Part shown: one piece after another, positions 38,973 to 51,380 of the stretch
Layout of the letters: each line of letters opens with the position of its first letter
Numbering within the stretch: position 1 is the first letter of the stretch
From: Limnohabitans sp. Hippo3
GTDB taxonomy: Bacteria > Pseudomonadota > Gammaproteobacteria > Burkholderiales > Burkholderiaceae_C
NCBI RefSeq assembly: GCF_003063665.1
Contig: NZ_NESF01000001.1
Span: 372,001-436,000, forward strand
DNA: 64,000 bases
Direction: 5' to 3'
Position numbers and translations under genes: made by a program
Notes under the pieces: generated by a model
What the model was told of the DNA's origin: nothing
The model's database searches: none
What the model saw: the letters and a program-made list of their open reading frames with translations, nothing else

Positions 38973-41453
38973 TCAGGGCCTCAGCGTCATGCGGTGCAAC
39001 ACGGCGGTGGGCTGTTGTTGCAAAGCCCTGTAGGCCCCTTGCGCCCACTGCCGCGCCATGTCGCGGCTGCGCGGATCAAACGCATGGCCAGACTGGCCCG
39101 TCTGGTAGATGAAAACCGACTGACCCGTTTCACTCAGGTCGTACACCGCCCGCATGGAGGCCGCATGCCGGTTGGCAAAGGGGGCTTGCTTGTCATTGGC
39201 CCAGTACTGGCCCACATTCACCGTGAACAAATCTCCGGCACTTTCCACCCGCACATCAAACAAGGCATTCAGATAAGGCACCTTGCCAAAGGGTTTGTGG
39301 CTGCTGATGGCCGGGTGCCAGGCACCCCAACGCCAGGCCGACACATCCCGCCCCTGACTGGCCGCGATGCGGTCGAGCGCTCGATCCAGCGCCGAACTCA
39401 CTTGCGCGGGGCAACCGGCCGGGCCACACCAAAACGCGTCGGCGCGGTCCAGCATGCCCTCCACCGCAGCCCGGAAATGGCGCTTGCCATACAGCGCCTG
39501 AAAGCGCTCTGCTCCCAGATGTGGCACCAACAAGCCCCGCGTCAACTCGTCGGCCCAGACGTTCAACACCAAAGCTGCTGCGCTGTCGGTGCGCATCTGG
39601 CCGTCAAACCCGGCCAACAGCTTCAAAGCTGCCGGGGCCAAGGGATGCTGTGAACTGACTTGACCCAGCTTGGCCTGCAAGGTTTTGGCCCCCAGGGACA
39701 GCACATCGTTCTGGATCGTCTGCATGCTTTGCAGGCTGTGGCGAGGCGTGGCCGCCAGCAACTGCTCGATCCGATCGAAGCGCTCGGGCGTGGTCCAGTC
39801 ACCGCCCACAAAATGGGCATAACCGGGCGGCAGGATGTTCTGGTTCGCGGTGGCGTGCCAGCCCTTCTTTTCGATCTGGGCGGCATCCACCGCCGGGTTT
39901 TGCGCATAGGGCAACCAGCCCGTCCAGTCGTATTGGGCCAGCCAGCCCGGGGATGGCGCCACACCACGGATGTCGTTGGAGGCCGAACGCGTGGGCACTT
40001 TGCCCACGGCTTTGTAGGCCACTTGGCCCAAGGTGTCGGCCATCACCACGCTTTGCATGGGCGCATGGTGCTCGGCAAAAGCATCTTGCAGTTGGGGCAC
40101 GGTTTGCGCCCAGTTGGCTTGCATCCCGGCTTCGATGGTTTTGTTGTCGGGCGTGAGCGCCGACCAGCGCAGGCTCACGGCATAGCGGCTCGCGTCGAGC
40201 AGGCCTTGGTATTGCGGCTGCACATCGCTGATGACCGGACCATGGCGGGTGCTGCGCACCTTGAGCGCGACATCGGCCTGCCCTTTGACGCGGATGGTTT
40301 CACTGCGTTCGGCGAAAGCGGCCCAGCCTTCAGGCGTGCGGTATTGGCCGGGTTTGGCCGCGTCAAGTTGCTCCAGGTACAAGTCCTGCACATCGGGGCC
40401 GGTGTTGGTGAAGCCCCAGGCCACCCCTTGGGTACGGCCCAGCACCACAAAGGGCAAACCGGGCAAGGTGGCACCGATCACGTCGAGCGCGGGGTGTTTG
40501 TGGCCGCCGGGCAATTCACCCGCAGGCGCTTGGAGATGGGCGTAGTACCAGATGGCCGGAGAACTCAGGGCCAGGTGCGGGTCGTTGGCCAGCAGGGGCT
40601 TGCCCGACACGGTGCGGCTGCCCGGCACCACCCAGTTGTTGCTGCCTTTGCCCTCCAGAATGCCCATGTCGCGCACCCAGTCGGCCGACCATTGGGCCAA
40701 AGGACTGGCGGCGGCAGGCATTTGTGCCGCTTTGGCTGCAGTGGCTGCATAGACACCCAGACGGGCATACAAACCCGGCAAATCCACCGCCGTGGCCGGT
40801 TTCTCTCCGGGGTAAGCGGGCAAGAGCTGCCACAGTTGTTTATTGTTCAGAATCTGGCCCGCCGACAAGCGGGCAAACTCCTGGCCCCAGTTGCCGCCCA
40901 AGTCCAGGGCCATCATCAGGGCCCAGCCCACACTGTCTTCGGGCGTCCAGGTTTGACCATCGGCGCCGCTTGCCTGGGTGCCCAGCACTTTGAATTCGGG
41001 CGAAGGACGCACTGCGCCACTTTGCCAAGCGGTCTGAATGCCCTCGCTGTAAGCCTGCAAGGCGGCCTGGGTGGCTGGAGACAGGCCTTTCAACTGCTGC
41101 TGGGCCATGCCGATGATGCCCAGCGTGCGCATCAGCTTGTCGGTGTCCAGCGTGGCCTTGCCCAGGATTTCAGACAACTCGCCGCGCATGACACGCCGGT
41201 TGAACGCCATTTGCCAGCCGCGCTCCTGTGCATGCACAAAGCCGATGGCACGCCAGGCGTCCAAGGCGTTGCGGGCGTTGATGTGGGTCACATCCGAAGC
41301 GTCACGGGTGATCTGAACCGGGCCGGACAAGCCCTTGAGCGAAGTTTCGCCATCGAGTTGGGGCATGCCGCGCAGCAAATGGACACTGAGGGCCCCTCCT
41401 GCCGCCAAAAGGGCGACCACGGCCACCAACAGGATTCTTGCGATCCATTTCAT
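38973..41453 (-). CDS. Penicillin acylase family protein (Ntn hydrolase)
   Basis: An 826-residue precursor of the penicillin G acylase/AHL acylase family, which self-cleaves into alpha and beta chains and hydrolyses amide bonds. An N-terminal hydrophobic segment (about 4-24) would export or anchor it. The cleavage site is GKG followed by SNNWVVPGSRT, giving catalytic N-terminal Ser at about 271. Other family marks include GFVHAQERGWQM and NDPHLALSSPAIWYYAHL. The start at 41453 (MKWIARI) fits a signal sequence; five residues more are possible. Penicillins, N-acyl-homoserine lactones or other acyl amides cannot be told apart from the sequence. Confidence 0.9.
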   Translation of the reverse strand: MKWIARILLVAVVALLAAGGALSVHLLRGMPQLDGETSLKGLSGPVQITRDASDVTHINARNALDAWRAIGFVHAQERGWQMAFNRRVMRGELSEILGKATLDTDKLMRTLGIIGMAQQQLKGLSPATQAALQAYSEGIQTAWQSGAVRPSPEFKVLGTQASGADGQTWTPEDSVGWALMMALDLGGNWGQEFARLSAGQILNNKQLWQLLPAYPGEKPATAVDLPGLYARLGVYAATAAKAAQMPAAASPLAQWSADWVRDMGILEGKGSNNWVVPGSRTVSGKPLLANDPHLALSSPAIWYYAHLQAPAGELPGGHKHPALDVIGATLPGLPFVVLGRTQGVAWGFTNTGPDVQDLYLEQLDAAKPGQYRTPEGWAAFAERSETIRVKGQADVALKVRSTRHGPVISDVQPQYQGLLDASRYAVSLRWSALTPDNKTIEAGMQANWAQTVPQLQDAFAEHHAPMQSVVMADTLGQVAYKAVGKVPTRSASNDIRGVAPSPGWLAQYDWTGWLPYAQNPAVDAAQIEKKGWHATANQNILPPGYAHFVGGDWTTPERFDRIEQLLAATPRHSLQSMQTIQNDVLSLGAKTLQAKLGQVSSQHPLAPAALKLLAGFDGQMRTDSAAALVLNVWADELTRGLLVPHLGAERFQALYGKRHFRAAVEGMLDRADAFWCGPAGCPAQVSSALDRALDRIAASQGRDVSAWRWGAWHPAISSHKPFGKVPYLNALFDVRVESAGDLFTVNVGQYWANDKQAPFANRHAASMRAVYDLSETGQSVFIYQTGQSGHAFDPRSRDMARQWAQGAYRALQQQPTAVLHRMTLRP

Positions 41454-41540
41454 GCTTGTCTCCATCATTTTGAAAGCGTCGGTGCCGCCACCGACTTCAG
41501 CGTCCTCAGGCCAGAAAACAGGTGGTCCTGGCAGCGCCTT

Positions 41541-42452
41541 TTAAATATGGCCCCAAACCATCAGCGCGTCACGCCCTTCGGTGACAAGGTCCACCTTGGC
41601 ACCTACAGGCAGCAACACCTTGGTCTCGACATGGCCAAAGGGCAGCCCCGTGAGCACGGGTGCCTTGATCTGGCTGCGCAGCCAGTCGACCACGGTGGCC
41701 AGCTTGAAGCCTTTGTCGTGCGCAGGCACCAGCTTGTAGTTGGTGAATTGGCCGAACAGCACCGCCTTTTGCTGGGCCAGCACGCCCGCCTGCAAGAGCT
41801 GCGTGAGCATGCGCTCAACGCGGTAGGGGTGCTCGCCCACGTCTTCGAGAAAGAGCACGCCACCTTTGACCTGTGGAAAATAGGGCGTGCCCAGCAGCGA
41901 AGAGAGCACCGTCAGGTTGCCTCCCCAAAGGGGCGCGTCTTTCACCAGGACGCGGCACTCGGCCTCGGCTTTGGGGAGTTGCCAGCCCGTGCCTTCGCCT
42001 TGCTCCAACAGCAGGTCGTCAAAGCAGGCCTGCATGATGTCGTCAGGTTCCTGCTCGGGGCCAAAGTCTTCGCCCAGCGCGGGGCCCTGCCAGCTGATGC
42101 GCCCGGTCTTGGCGTACACAGCTTGGTTGAAGGCCGTGAAATCGCTCAGGCCCACAAACTGCATGCCGCCATCGATCGCTTTGGCGATCTGTTTGTAGGG
42201 CAAGGCAGGCAGGATGCGGGTGAGGCCGTAGCCACCACGCGAAATCAGCGCCACGTTGGCACAACTGGCCGCAGCGCGGCTGATGGCCGCGATGCGCGTG
42301 GCGTCGTCGCCCGCAAAACGCATGTGGCTGGCCAGCGCCGCTTCGTCGACTTCCACCTCATGCCCTTGGGCTTGCAGGCGCTTCACGCCCCGGCGGAAAG
42401 CGGCTTTGTCACGTACCGCGCTGGAGGGAGAAAAAATGTAAATGTGGGCCAT
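41541..42452 (-). CDS. ldcA: LD-carboxypeptidase (peptidase S66)
   Basis: Removes the terminal D-alanine from murein tetrapeptides in peptidoglycan recycling, in the cytosol. The 303-residue protein has the S66 marks: RGGYG (about 72-76), the nucleophile in GLSDFTAF (Ser about 103), and later segments WGGNLTVLSSLLGTPYF and LPFGHVETK with the likely catalytic Glu and His. There is no signal peptide, as expected. It is transcribed after the TadA fusion gene and before the acylase. Confidence 0.92.
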   Translation of the reverse strand: MAHIYIFSPSSAVRDKAAFRRGVKRLQAQGHEVEVDEAALASHMRFAGDDATRIAAISRAAASCANVALISRGGYGLTRILPALPYKQIAKAIDGGMQFVGLSDFTAFNQAVYAKTGRISWQGPALGEDFGPEQEPDDIMQACFDDLLLEQGEGTGWQLPKAEAECRVLVKDAPLWGGNLTVLSSLLGTPYFPQVKGGVLFLEDVGEHPYRVERMLTQLLQAGVLAQQKAVLFGQFTNYKLVPAHDKGFKLATVVDWLRSQIKAPVLTGLPFGHVETKVLLPVGAKVDLVTEGRDALMVWGHI

Positions 42453-42467
42453 TGGCTGTGTTCTTTT

Positions 42468-44506
<2,039 letters not shown>

Positions 44507-44548
44507 GGTGCGCTGAGGTTACCAAATTGCCAGGCACAGGCCAGGCAC

Positions 44549-45694
44549 TCAGGGCTTGACCGGCTCCAGCCGCATCAAGGCCCCGTCGGGGCCGTCGCTC
44601 AGCAGATAAACCAGACCATCCGGCCCCATGCGCACATCGCGGATGCGGCCCACGCGGCCTTGCAGCAAACGCTCTTCGCGCAGCACTTTCTCGCCATCAA
44701 GCACCAGTCGCACCAGCATTTGGCCGCGTAAGGCCCCCACCAGCAAATCGCCCTGCCATTGAGGAAACTGCGATCCGCTCACAAAGGCCATGCCCGAAGG
44801 TGCAATCGACGGCACCCACACATGCAAAGGCTGCACCATGCCGGGTTTGCTCTGCCCCTCGCCAATGCGCGTACCCAGCCCGTAGTTGACCCCGTAGGTG
44901 ATCACGGGCCAGCCGTAATTGAAGCCCGAGCGCATCACGTTGACCTCATCACCGCCTTGCGGCCCGTGCTCGTGTGTCCAGAGCTCACCGGTTTGGGGGT
45001 GCAGGGCCGCGCCTTGCATGTTGCGGTTGCCCAAAGTCCATTTTTCGGGCAAGGCCCCGGCCCGCCTGGCAAAGGGGTTGTCGGCAGGCACGCGACCGTC
45101 ATCGTGCAATCGGATGACCGAGCCGGCATGGTCATCCAGCTTTTGCGCACGGTCTTTGTCGCCCCGGTCACCCAAGGTCAGGTAAAGCATCCCGGCTTTG
45201 TCGAACACAATGCGCCCACCAAAATGCTGGCTGGAACGGGTTTTGGGCTGCATGCTGAACAGCACCTGAACCTCGGTCATGCGCTGGCCTTGCAATTTGC
45301 CCCGGGCCAAGGCCGTGCCCCAACCGCCAGGGCCGGGCGCGTTGTAAGCCCAATAGATCCAGCCGTTTTGCGCATATTGCGGGTGCAGCACCACATCAAA
45401 CAAACCGCCCTGTCCGCGCTCGACGATCTCCGGCAGGCCCTCAATGGGTTGGGCGGCCAAACGGAAATCTGGCCCCACCAAGCGCAAACGCCCCGCCCGC
45501 TCGGTGACCAACATGCGGCCATCGGGCAAAAACGCCACCGACCAGGGGTTCTCCAGCCCGGGCAGCAAGGTCACCACGCGGAAAGCGTGTTTCTCGGAAG
45601 TGATGACCGAAGACCAGTCTTGTGCCCATGAGGGCGTCAAAGCCGCCAAGCTCCAGAGCAGGATGTTGAGGCCTCGAAAAACTTGAACTTTCAT
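44549..45694 (-). CDS. PQQ-dependent sugar dehydrogenase, soluble (Asd/YliI type)
   Basis: A 381-residue secreted beta-propeller with a signal peptide (about 1-21, ending PSWAQ). It has the family sequences LENPWSVAFLPDGRMLVTER, HFGGRIVFD, THEHGPQGGDEVN and FNYGWPVITYG, which include the PQQ and calcium contacts of soluble aldose sugar dehydrogenases. The ATG at 45694 has GGAGG about 7 nt upstream; a TTG two codons earlier is possible. It follows guaA by 29 bp; the link to purine synthesis is probably incidental. Confidence 0.9.
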   Translation of the reverse strand: MKVQVFRGLNILLWSLAALTPSWAQDWSSVITSEKHAFRVVTLLPGLENPWSVAFLPDGRMLVTERAGRLRLVGPDFRLAAQPIEGLPEIVERGQGGLFDVVLHPQYAQNGWIYWAYNAPGPGGWGTALARGKLQGQRMTEVQVLFSMQPKTRSSQHFGGRIVFDKAGMLYLTLGDRGDKDRAQKLDDHAGSVIRLHDDGRVPADNPFARRAGALPEKWTLGNRNMQGAALHPQTGELWTHEHGPQGGDEVNVMRSGFNYGWPVITYGVNYGLGTRIGEGQSKPGMVQPLHVWVPSIAPSGMAFVSGSQFPQWQGDLLVGALRGQMLVRLVLDGEKVLREERLLQGRVGRIRDVRMGPDGLVYLLSDGPDGALMRLEPVKP

Positions 45695-45723
45695 GGTCAA
45701 CCTCCGGTCAGGGCTTCAGGGGA

Positions 45724-47340
45724 TCATTCCCACTCAATCGTCGCAGGCGGTTTGCTCGACACGTCGTAGGTGACCCGGTTGATGCCGCGCACCTCGTTGA
45801 TGATGCGGCCCGACACTTTCTTGAGCAGCGCATACGGCAGCTCGGCCCAGTCGGCGGTCATGAAGTCGCTGGTTTGCACGGCGCGCAAGGCCACCACGTA
45901 GTCGTAGGTGCGGCCGTCGCCCATCACGCCCACGCTCTTGACTGGCAAGAACACGGTGAAGGCCTGGCTGGTCAGGTCGTACCAAGTCTTGCCCGTGGCT
46001 TCGTCGGTGAAGTTGCGCAGCTCTTCGATGAAGATGGCATCAGCGCGGCGCAGCAGGTCGGCGTATTCCTTTTTCACTTCGCCCAGAATCCGCACGCCCA
46101 GACCCGGGCCAGGGAAGGGGTGGCGATAGACCATTTCACGCGGCAAGCCCAGGGCCACGCCGAGTTCGCGCACTTCGTCCTTGAACAGTTCGCGCAGCGG
46201 CTCCAGCAGTTTCAGGCCCAGCTGCTCGGGCAAGCCGCCCACGTTGTGGTGGCTCTTGATGGTCACGGCCTTCTTGCTCTTGGCACCGCCGGACTCGATC
46301 ACGTCGGGGTAAATCGTGCCTTGGGCCAGGAAGGTCGCGCCTTTGTGCCCACCGTCGCCCGCCTTGAGTTTCGCGGCCTGCTCTTTAAACACGTCCACAA
46401 ACAAGCCACCAATGATCTTACGTTTGGCTTCGGGCTCGCTGACACCCGCCAGCTTGCCCAGGAACAGCTCGCAGGCATCCACGCGGATGACGTGGGCGTG
46501 CAGCTTGCCGACAAACATGTCCATGACCATGTCGCCTTCATTCAGGCGCAGCAGGCCGTGGTCCACAAACACGCAGGTCAGCTTGTCGCCGATGGCGCGG
46601 TGGATCAACGCAGCGGCCACGGACGAGTCCACGCCGCCTGACAGGCCCAGGATGACTTCTTCGTCACCGACCTGCTCGCGGATTTTGGCGACGGCTTCTT
46701 CGATGTAGTCGCCCATGATCCAGTCGGGGCGGGCCTTGCAAATGTCGAGCACAAAACGGTTGAGCAGCGCCTGGCCCTGCACGGTGTGCGTGACTTCGGG
46801 GTGGAACTGCACCGCGTAGAAATGTCGCGACTCATCGGCCATGCCTGCAATGGGGCAAGCCGGGGTCGAGGCCATGACCTTGAAGCCGGGGGGCATGGCC
46901 GTGACCTTGTCGCCGTGGCTCATCCAGACCTTGAGCATGCCGTGACCTTCGGACGTGGCGAAGTCTTCGATGCCCTTGAGGAGTTCTGTGTGACCGTGCG
47001 CCCGCACTTCGGCATAGCCAAATTCACGGGTGTGACCGGCTTCAACCTTGCCGCCCAACTGCTGCGCCATGGTTTGCATGCCGTAGCAAATGCCCAAGAC
47101 CGGAACGCCCAGCTCGAACACGGCATCGGGTGCGCGGTCATCCACCTCGTACACGCTGGCATGCGAGCCCGACAGGATGATGCCCTTGAGGTTGCCATCC
47201 TTGGCGTACTCGCGCACCCATTCGCTGCTCACGTCGCAAGGATGCACTTCGCAAAACACATGCGCTTCGCGCACGCGGCGGGCAATCAGCTGGGTGACTT
47301 GCGAGCCGAAGTCGAGGATCAGGATTTTGGAGTGCTGCAT
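45724..47340 (-). CDS. guaA: GMP synthase (glutamine-hydrolysing)
   Basis: Converts XMP to GMP with ATP and glutamine. The 538-residue protein joins a class I glutamine amidotransferase domain (Cys about 85 in GICYGMQ, and His/Glu in VQFHPEVTH) to an ATP pyrophosphatase domain ([12 protein letters not shown]) and a C-terminal dimerisation domain ending in KPPATIEWE. It follows guaB with a hairpin between them. Confidence 0.97.
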   Translation of the reverse strand: MQHSKILILDFGSQVTQLIARRVREAHVFCEVHPCDVSSEWVREYAKDGNLKGIILSGSHASVYEVDDRAPDAVFELGVPVLGICYGMQTMAQQLGGKVEAGHTREFGYAEVRAHGHTELLKGIEDFATSEGHGMLKVWMSHGDKVTAMPPGFKVMASTPACPIAGMADESRHFYAVQFHPEVTHTVQGQALLNRFVLDICKARPDWIMGDYIEEAVAKIREQVGDEEVILGLSGGVDSSVAAALIHRAIGDKLTCVFVDHGLLRLNEGDMVMDMFVGKLHAHVIRVDACELFLGKLAGVSEPEAKRKIIGGLFVDVFKEQAAKLKAGDGGHKGATFLAQGTIYPDVIESGGAKSKKAVTIKSHHNVGGLPEQLGLKLLEPLRELFKDEVRELGVALGLPREMVYRHPFPGPGLGVRILGEVKKEYADLLRRADAIFIEELRNFTDEATGKTWYDLTSQAFTVFLPVKSVGVMGDGRTYDYVVALRAVQTSDFMTADWAELPYALLKKVSGRIINEVRGINRVTYDVSSKPPATIEWE

Positions 47341-47365
47341 GGCAAGCGTCGTTCTTTGAGAAATG

Positions 47366-47392
47366 AAAAGGCGTCTGGGTTGCAGACGCCTT
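47366..47392 (-). terminator. Terminator-like hairpin between guaB and guaA
   Basis: A perfect 10-bp stem AAGGCGTCTG/CAGACGCCTT with a 5-nt loop, followed on the minus strand by TTCATTTC (four T in a row counting the stem end). It lies in the 70-bp gap and may lower guaA expression relative to guaB. Confidence 0.55.
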
Positions 47393-47410
47393 GGAGGTCA
47401 GAGACGGATT

Positions 47411-48883
<1,473 letters not shown>

Positions 48884-48902
48884 CTAAGGCTCCAAAAAAT
48901 GG

Positions 48903-48908
48903 ATTGTA
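48903..48908 (-). promoter_or_regulatory. Possible -10 element of guaB
   Basis: TACAAT on the minus strand about 23 bp before the guaB ATG, after the terminator of the methyltransferase gene. A -35 with normal spacing is not obvious. Confidence 0.35.
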
Positions 48909-48944
48909 CCCGTGCCCGCCAAGGGATTTCCCTGCCCAAAACGC

Positions 48945-48969
48945 AAAAAACAGGGCCTACCTGGGCCCT
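48945..48969 (-). terminator. Terminator of the methyltransferase gene
   Basis: Stem AGGGCC/GGCCCT with a 6-nt loop, then GTTTTTT on the minus strand, starting 8 bp after the methyltransferase stop. Confidence 0.7.
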
Positions 48970-48977
48970 CTGCGCGG

Positions 48978-49886
48978 TCAGGCGTTTTGGTAATGCAGCA
49001 CTTTGAGTGACTTTTCCGGGTCGATGTCGGCAAAAGCCGCCGGATTGGCCAGGCGCTCGACAAAACGCAGTCCGGGCGCGGCTTCGGCCACCTGCGCATG
49101 CAAAAAAGCCGTGTTCAGCTCGGGCGCATTCAGGCACAGCAGCACATGGCCTTGCGGCTCCAGCAAATCGGGCAAGCGGCGGATCAGCTTGATGTAGTCC
49201 TTGGTGGCGATGAAGCTGCCCTTTTGGTAGCTGGGTGGGTCGATCACGATCACGCCGTACGGCCCCATTTTGTGGATCTTGCCCCAGGTCTTGAAGATGT
49301 CATGGCCCATAAAACGGGCCTTGGCAGGCAAGTCGTTCAGGCGGTGGTTTTGCTGACCCACGGCCAATGCGCCCTGGCTCATGTCGAGGTTGACCACTTG
49401 CGCCGCCCCGCCCTGCAGCGCCACCACCGAAAAGGCACAGGTGTAAGCAAACAGGTTGAGGATGTTTTCATGACGCGCATGGGCCTTCAGCCACTCGCGC
49501 CCATTGGCCATGTCCAGAAACAGACCATGGTTTTGCCCACGCATCACATGCACCAGGTACTGGGCGCCCTGCTCGCTCACCACATGCGGCTCGGGCACGC
49601 TGCCGGCCATGAGGCGGGTTTGTGCTTCGCCTTGTGCACGGCACTGGAACACCCAATTGAGCGGCTCGCCAGGGGCCAAGGTTTCCCAGCGCTGCGCCAG
49701 AGCCTGGTGGCACAGGGCCAGCTCGTCTTCGCTCACGGGTTTGAAGCTGGTCAAGAACCACACGGGCGCGAACCAGTCCAGCGTCCAGTGTTCGCAGCCG
49801 GGGAACAAACCACCACGACCATGGAACACCCGGCAGGCATCGGCAGTTTTGGCCATCTGGGCGATGGCGTTCAAAAGGGCTTGCAT
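48978..49886 (-). CDS. Class I SAM-dependent methyltransferase (RlmI-like)
   Basis: A 302-residue protein with a Rossmann-fold methyltransferase core: NLFAYTCAFSVVALQGGAAQVVNLDMS for the SAM site and VIVIDPPSYQKGSF, a DPPSY motif of RlmI-type 23S rRNA cytosine methyltransferases. The usual N-terminal PUA domain of RlmI is not evident, and the first 100 residues are not recognised. An RNA substrate is likely; the site is unknown. It lies between rnfH and guaB. Confidence 0.8.
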   Translation of the reverse strand: MQALLNAIAQMAKTADACRVFHGRGGLFPGCEHWTLDWFAPVWFLTSFKPVSEDELALCHQALAQRWETLAPGEPLNWVFQCRAQGEAQTRLMAGSVPEPHVVSEQGAQYLVHVMRGQNHGLFLDMANGREWLKAHARHENILNLFAYTCAFSVVALQGGAAQVVNLDMSQGALAVGQQNHRLNDLPAKARFMGHDIFKTWGKIHKMGPYGVIVIDPPSYQKGSFIATKDYIKLIRRLPDLLEPQGHVLLCLNAPELNTAFLHAQVAEAAPGLRFVERLANPAAFADIDPEKSLKVLHYQNA

Positions 49887-49892
49887 GGTGTG

Positions 49893-50261
49893 TCAATACC
49901 CCGCAGCAGAGCCGCTTTTGCGCTTGGCAAACAGGCCTGTGCGGCCTTTGCCCTGACGCTTGAAGCGTTGGCGGCGTGCGACTTTGGGGTCCACCTTGAG
50001 TGGGCGGTACAGCTCGATGCGGTCGTCGGCTTTCACCACCTGCGTCCAAGGCACTTTTTTGCCCCAGATGCCGGGCTGTTGAAACTGGAGCGATGACAAG
50101 GAGGCGCTGTCGCTTGAGGGCTTGTCTTGCTGGCACTGCGCCACGCCCTGCTCCAGCACGTCCTGCACGGTGCTGCCTTCTGGCACTTGCAAAGCCATTT
50201 CATGCACATGCCGTGGCCCTAGGCTCCAGCACAAGACAACACGCAGCATGGGCTCAGCCAT
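49893..50261 (-). CDS. rnfH: RnfH-family protein (UPF0125)
   Basis: A 122-residue protein with the ubiquitin-like beta-grasp pattern of RnfH: VPEGSTVQDVLEQG and the family motif GIWGKKVPWTQVVKADDRIELYRPLKVDPK. The last 25 residues are basic. Family members lie next to ratA/smpB in many proteobacteria; the exact role is unknown. The start overlaps the ratA stop by 8 bp; an in-frame ATG four codons later would remove the overlap. Confidence 0.9.
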   Translation of the reverse strand: MAEPMLRVVLCWSLGPRHVHEMALQVPEGSTVQDVLEQGVAQCQQDKPSSDSASLSSLQFQQPGIWGKKVPWTQVVKADDRIELYRPLKVDPKVARRQRFKRQGKGRTGLFAKRKSGSAAGY

Positions 50262-50694
50262 AAACCGCCTCGGCGCGTTTCACAAACGCATCGACGAGGC
50301 TGGCCGCGATCTTGTCAAAAACTGGCCCCACTAGGGCGGCCAGGGTCTTGCTGGAAAAGCCGTATTGCAAATCCAGCTCGACTTTGCAAGCGCGTTGCGT
50401 GCCGTCGCCCACGGGCGTGAAGCGCCACATGCCGCTGAGGTTGGAAAACGGGCCTTTGACCAAGCTCATGCCGACCGATCGGCCTTCTTCGTGGGTGTTG
50501 CGGGTGGTGAAGGTTTGCTGCAGGCCGCCAAGGCTGATGCCCACTTCGGCCACCATGCCTTGGGCATCGGTTTCGAGCACGCTGGCGCGGTCACACCAAG
50601 GCAAAAACTCGGGGTAACGCGCCACGTCGGTCACGAGGCGAAACATTTCTTCTGGCGAGTACCAGATCAGAACGGACTTGTGGATATTCTTCAT
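50254..50694 (-). CDS. ratA: RatA/COQ10-like START-domain protein
   Basis: A 146-residue protein beginning [24 protein letters not shown], with [18 protein letters not shown], the START/COQ10 pattern. E. coli RatA was reported to bind the 50S subunit and block 70S association; the eukaryotic homologue COQ10 binds ubiquinone, so both roles are possible. It is divergent from smpB with a 94-bp gap in which TACAAT hexamers appear on both strands (50694-50699 and 50706-50711), but without good -35 partners. Confidence 0.9.
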   Translation of the reverse strand: MKNIHKSVLIWYSPEEMFRLVTDVARYPEFLPWCDRASVLETDAQGMVAEVGISLGGLQQTFTTRNTHEEGRSVGMSLVKGPFSNLSGMWRFTPVGDGTQRACKVELDLQYGFSSKTLAALVGPVFDKIAASLVDAFVKRAEAVYG

Positions 50695-50788
50695 ACAATG
50701 CAGCGATTGTAGTTTTTCGACGCGCCTGCAGGCGCATCGCCCGGCTGCACACCCTTGCGAACGGCTGTGCCGTCCTTATCTGTTCCAC

Positions 50789-51283
50789 ATGGCCACCACC
50801 AAAAAGTCCCCCGCTGCCCCCACCTTTGCCAAGATCGCCGAGAACAAAAAGGCCGCTTTCGATTATTTTTTCGAAGAACGCTACGAGGCCGGCATGGTGC
50901 TCGAAGGCTGGGAGGTCAAGGCCATCCGTGAAGGCAAGGTCCAGCTGACCGATGGTTACGTGGTCATCCGCAACGGCGAGCTGTTCATCATCGGCTGCCT
51001 GATCAACCCGCTCAAAACCGCCTCCACTCACATCAACCCCGAAGCCGCACGCACGCGCAAGCTGCTGCTGAAGAAGGATGAAATCAAGCGGCTGATTGGC
51101 AAGATCGAACAAAAGGGCTACACCCTGGTGCCCATCAACCTGCACTGGAAGTCAGGCAAGGTCAAATGCGACATCGCGCTGGCCAAGGGCAAGGCCGAGC
51201 ACGACAAACGGGACACGATCAAGGACCGCGAAGGCAAGCGCGAAGTGGAACGCGCCATGAAAAGCCGCCACCGCGACCGCTGA
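50789..51283 (+). CDS. smpB: SsrA-binding protein SmpB
   Basis: Binds tmRNA and delivers it to stalled ribosomes for trans-translation. The 164-residue protein has the SmpB barrel with [21 protein letters not shown], and the basic tail [25 protein letters not shown] that folds into the decoding channel. The ATG at 50789 ([19 protein letters not shown]) matches the family; a longer frame from 50678 is not supported. The ssrA RNA itself is not in the window. Confidence 0.96.
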   Translation: MATTKKSPAAPTFAKIAENKKAAFDYFFEERYEAGMVLEGWEVKAIREGKVQLTDGYVVIRNGELFIIGCLINPLKTASTHINPEAARTRKLLLKKDEIKRLIGKIEQKGYTLVPINLHWKSGKVKCDIALAKGKAEHDKRDTIKDREGKREVERAMKSRHRDR

Positions 51284-51307
51284 TCAGCAACAGCTGGGTA
51301 TCCTTGT

Positions 51308-51377
51308 GCAGGTCGGCGGCTTGAGCCCCGACAATTTTCATGAGAAACCCATGTCGGGGTTCAAGCCACCGACCTAC
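51308..51377. repeat. Long palindromic repeat (25-bp arms)
   Basis: Left arm 51308-51332 and right arm 51353-51377 are reverse complements except at three positions that would be G-U pairs in RNA on one strand, with a 20-nt loop. The arms start GCAGGTCGG and end CGACCTAC. It fills the gap between the convergent smpB and hydratase-family genes and may act as a two-way terminator. A decayed relative lies at 33171-33244. Confidence 0.7.
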
Positions 51378-51380
51378 AAA

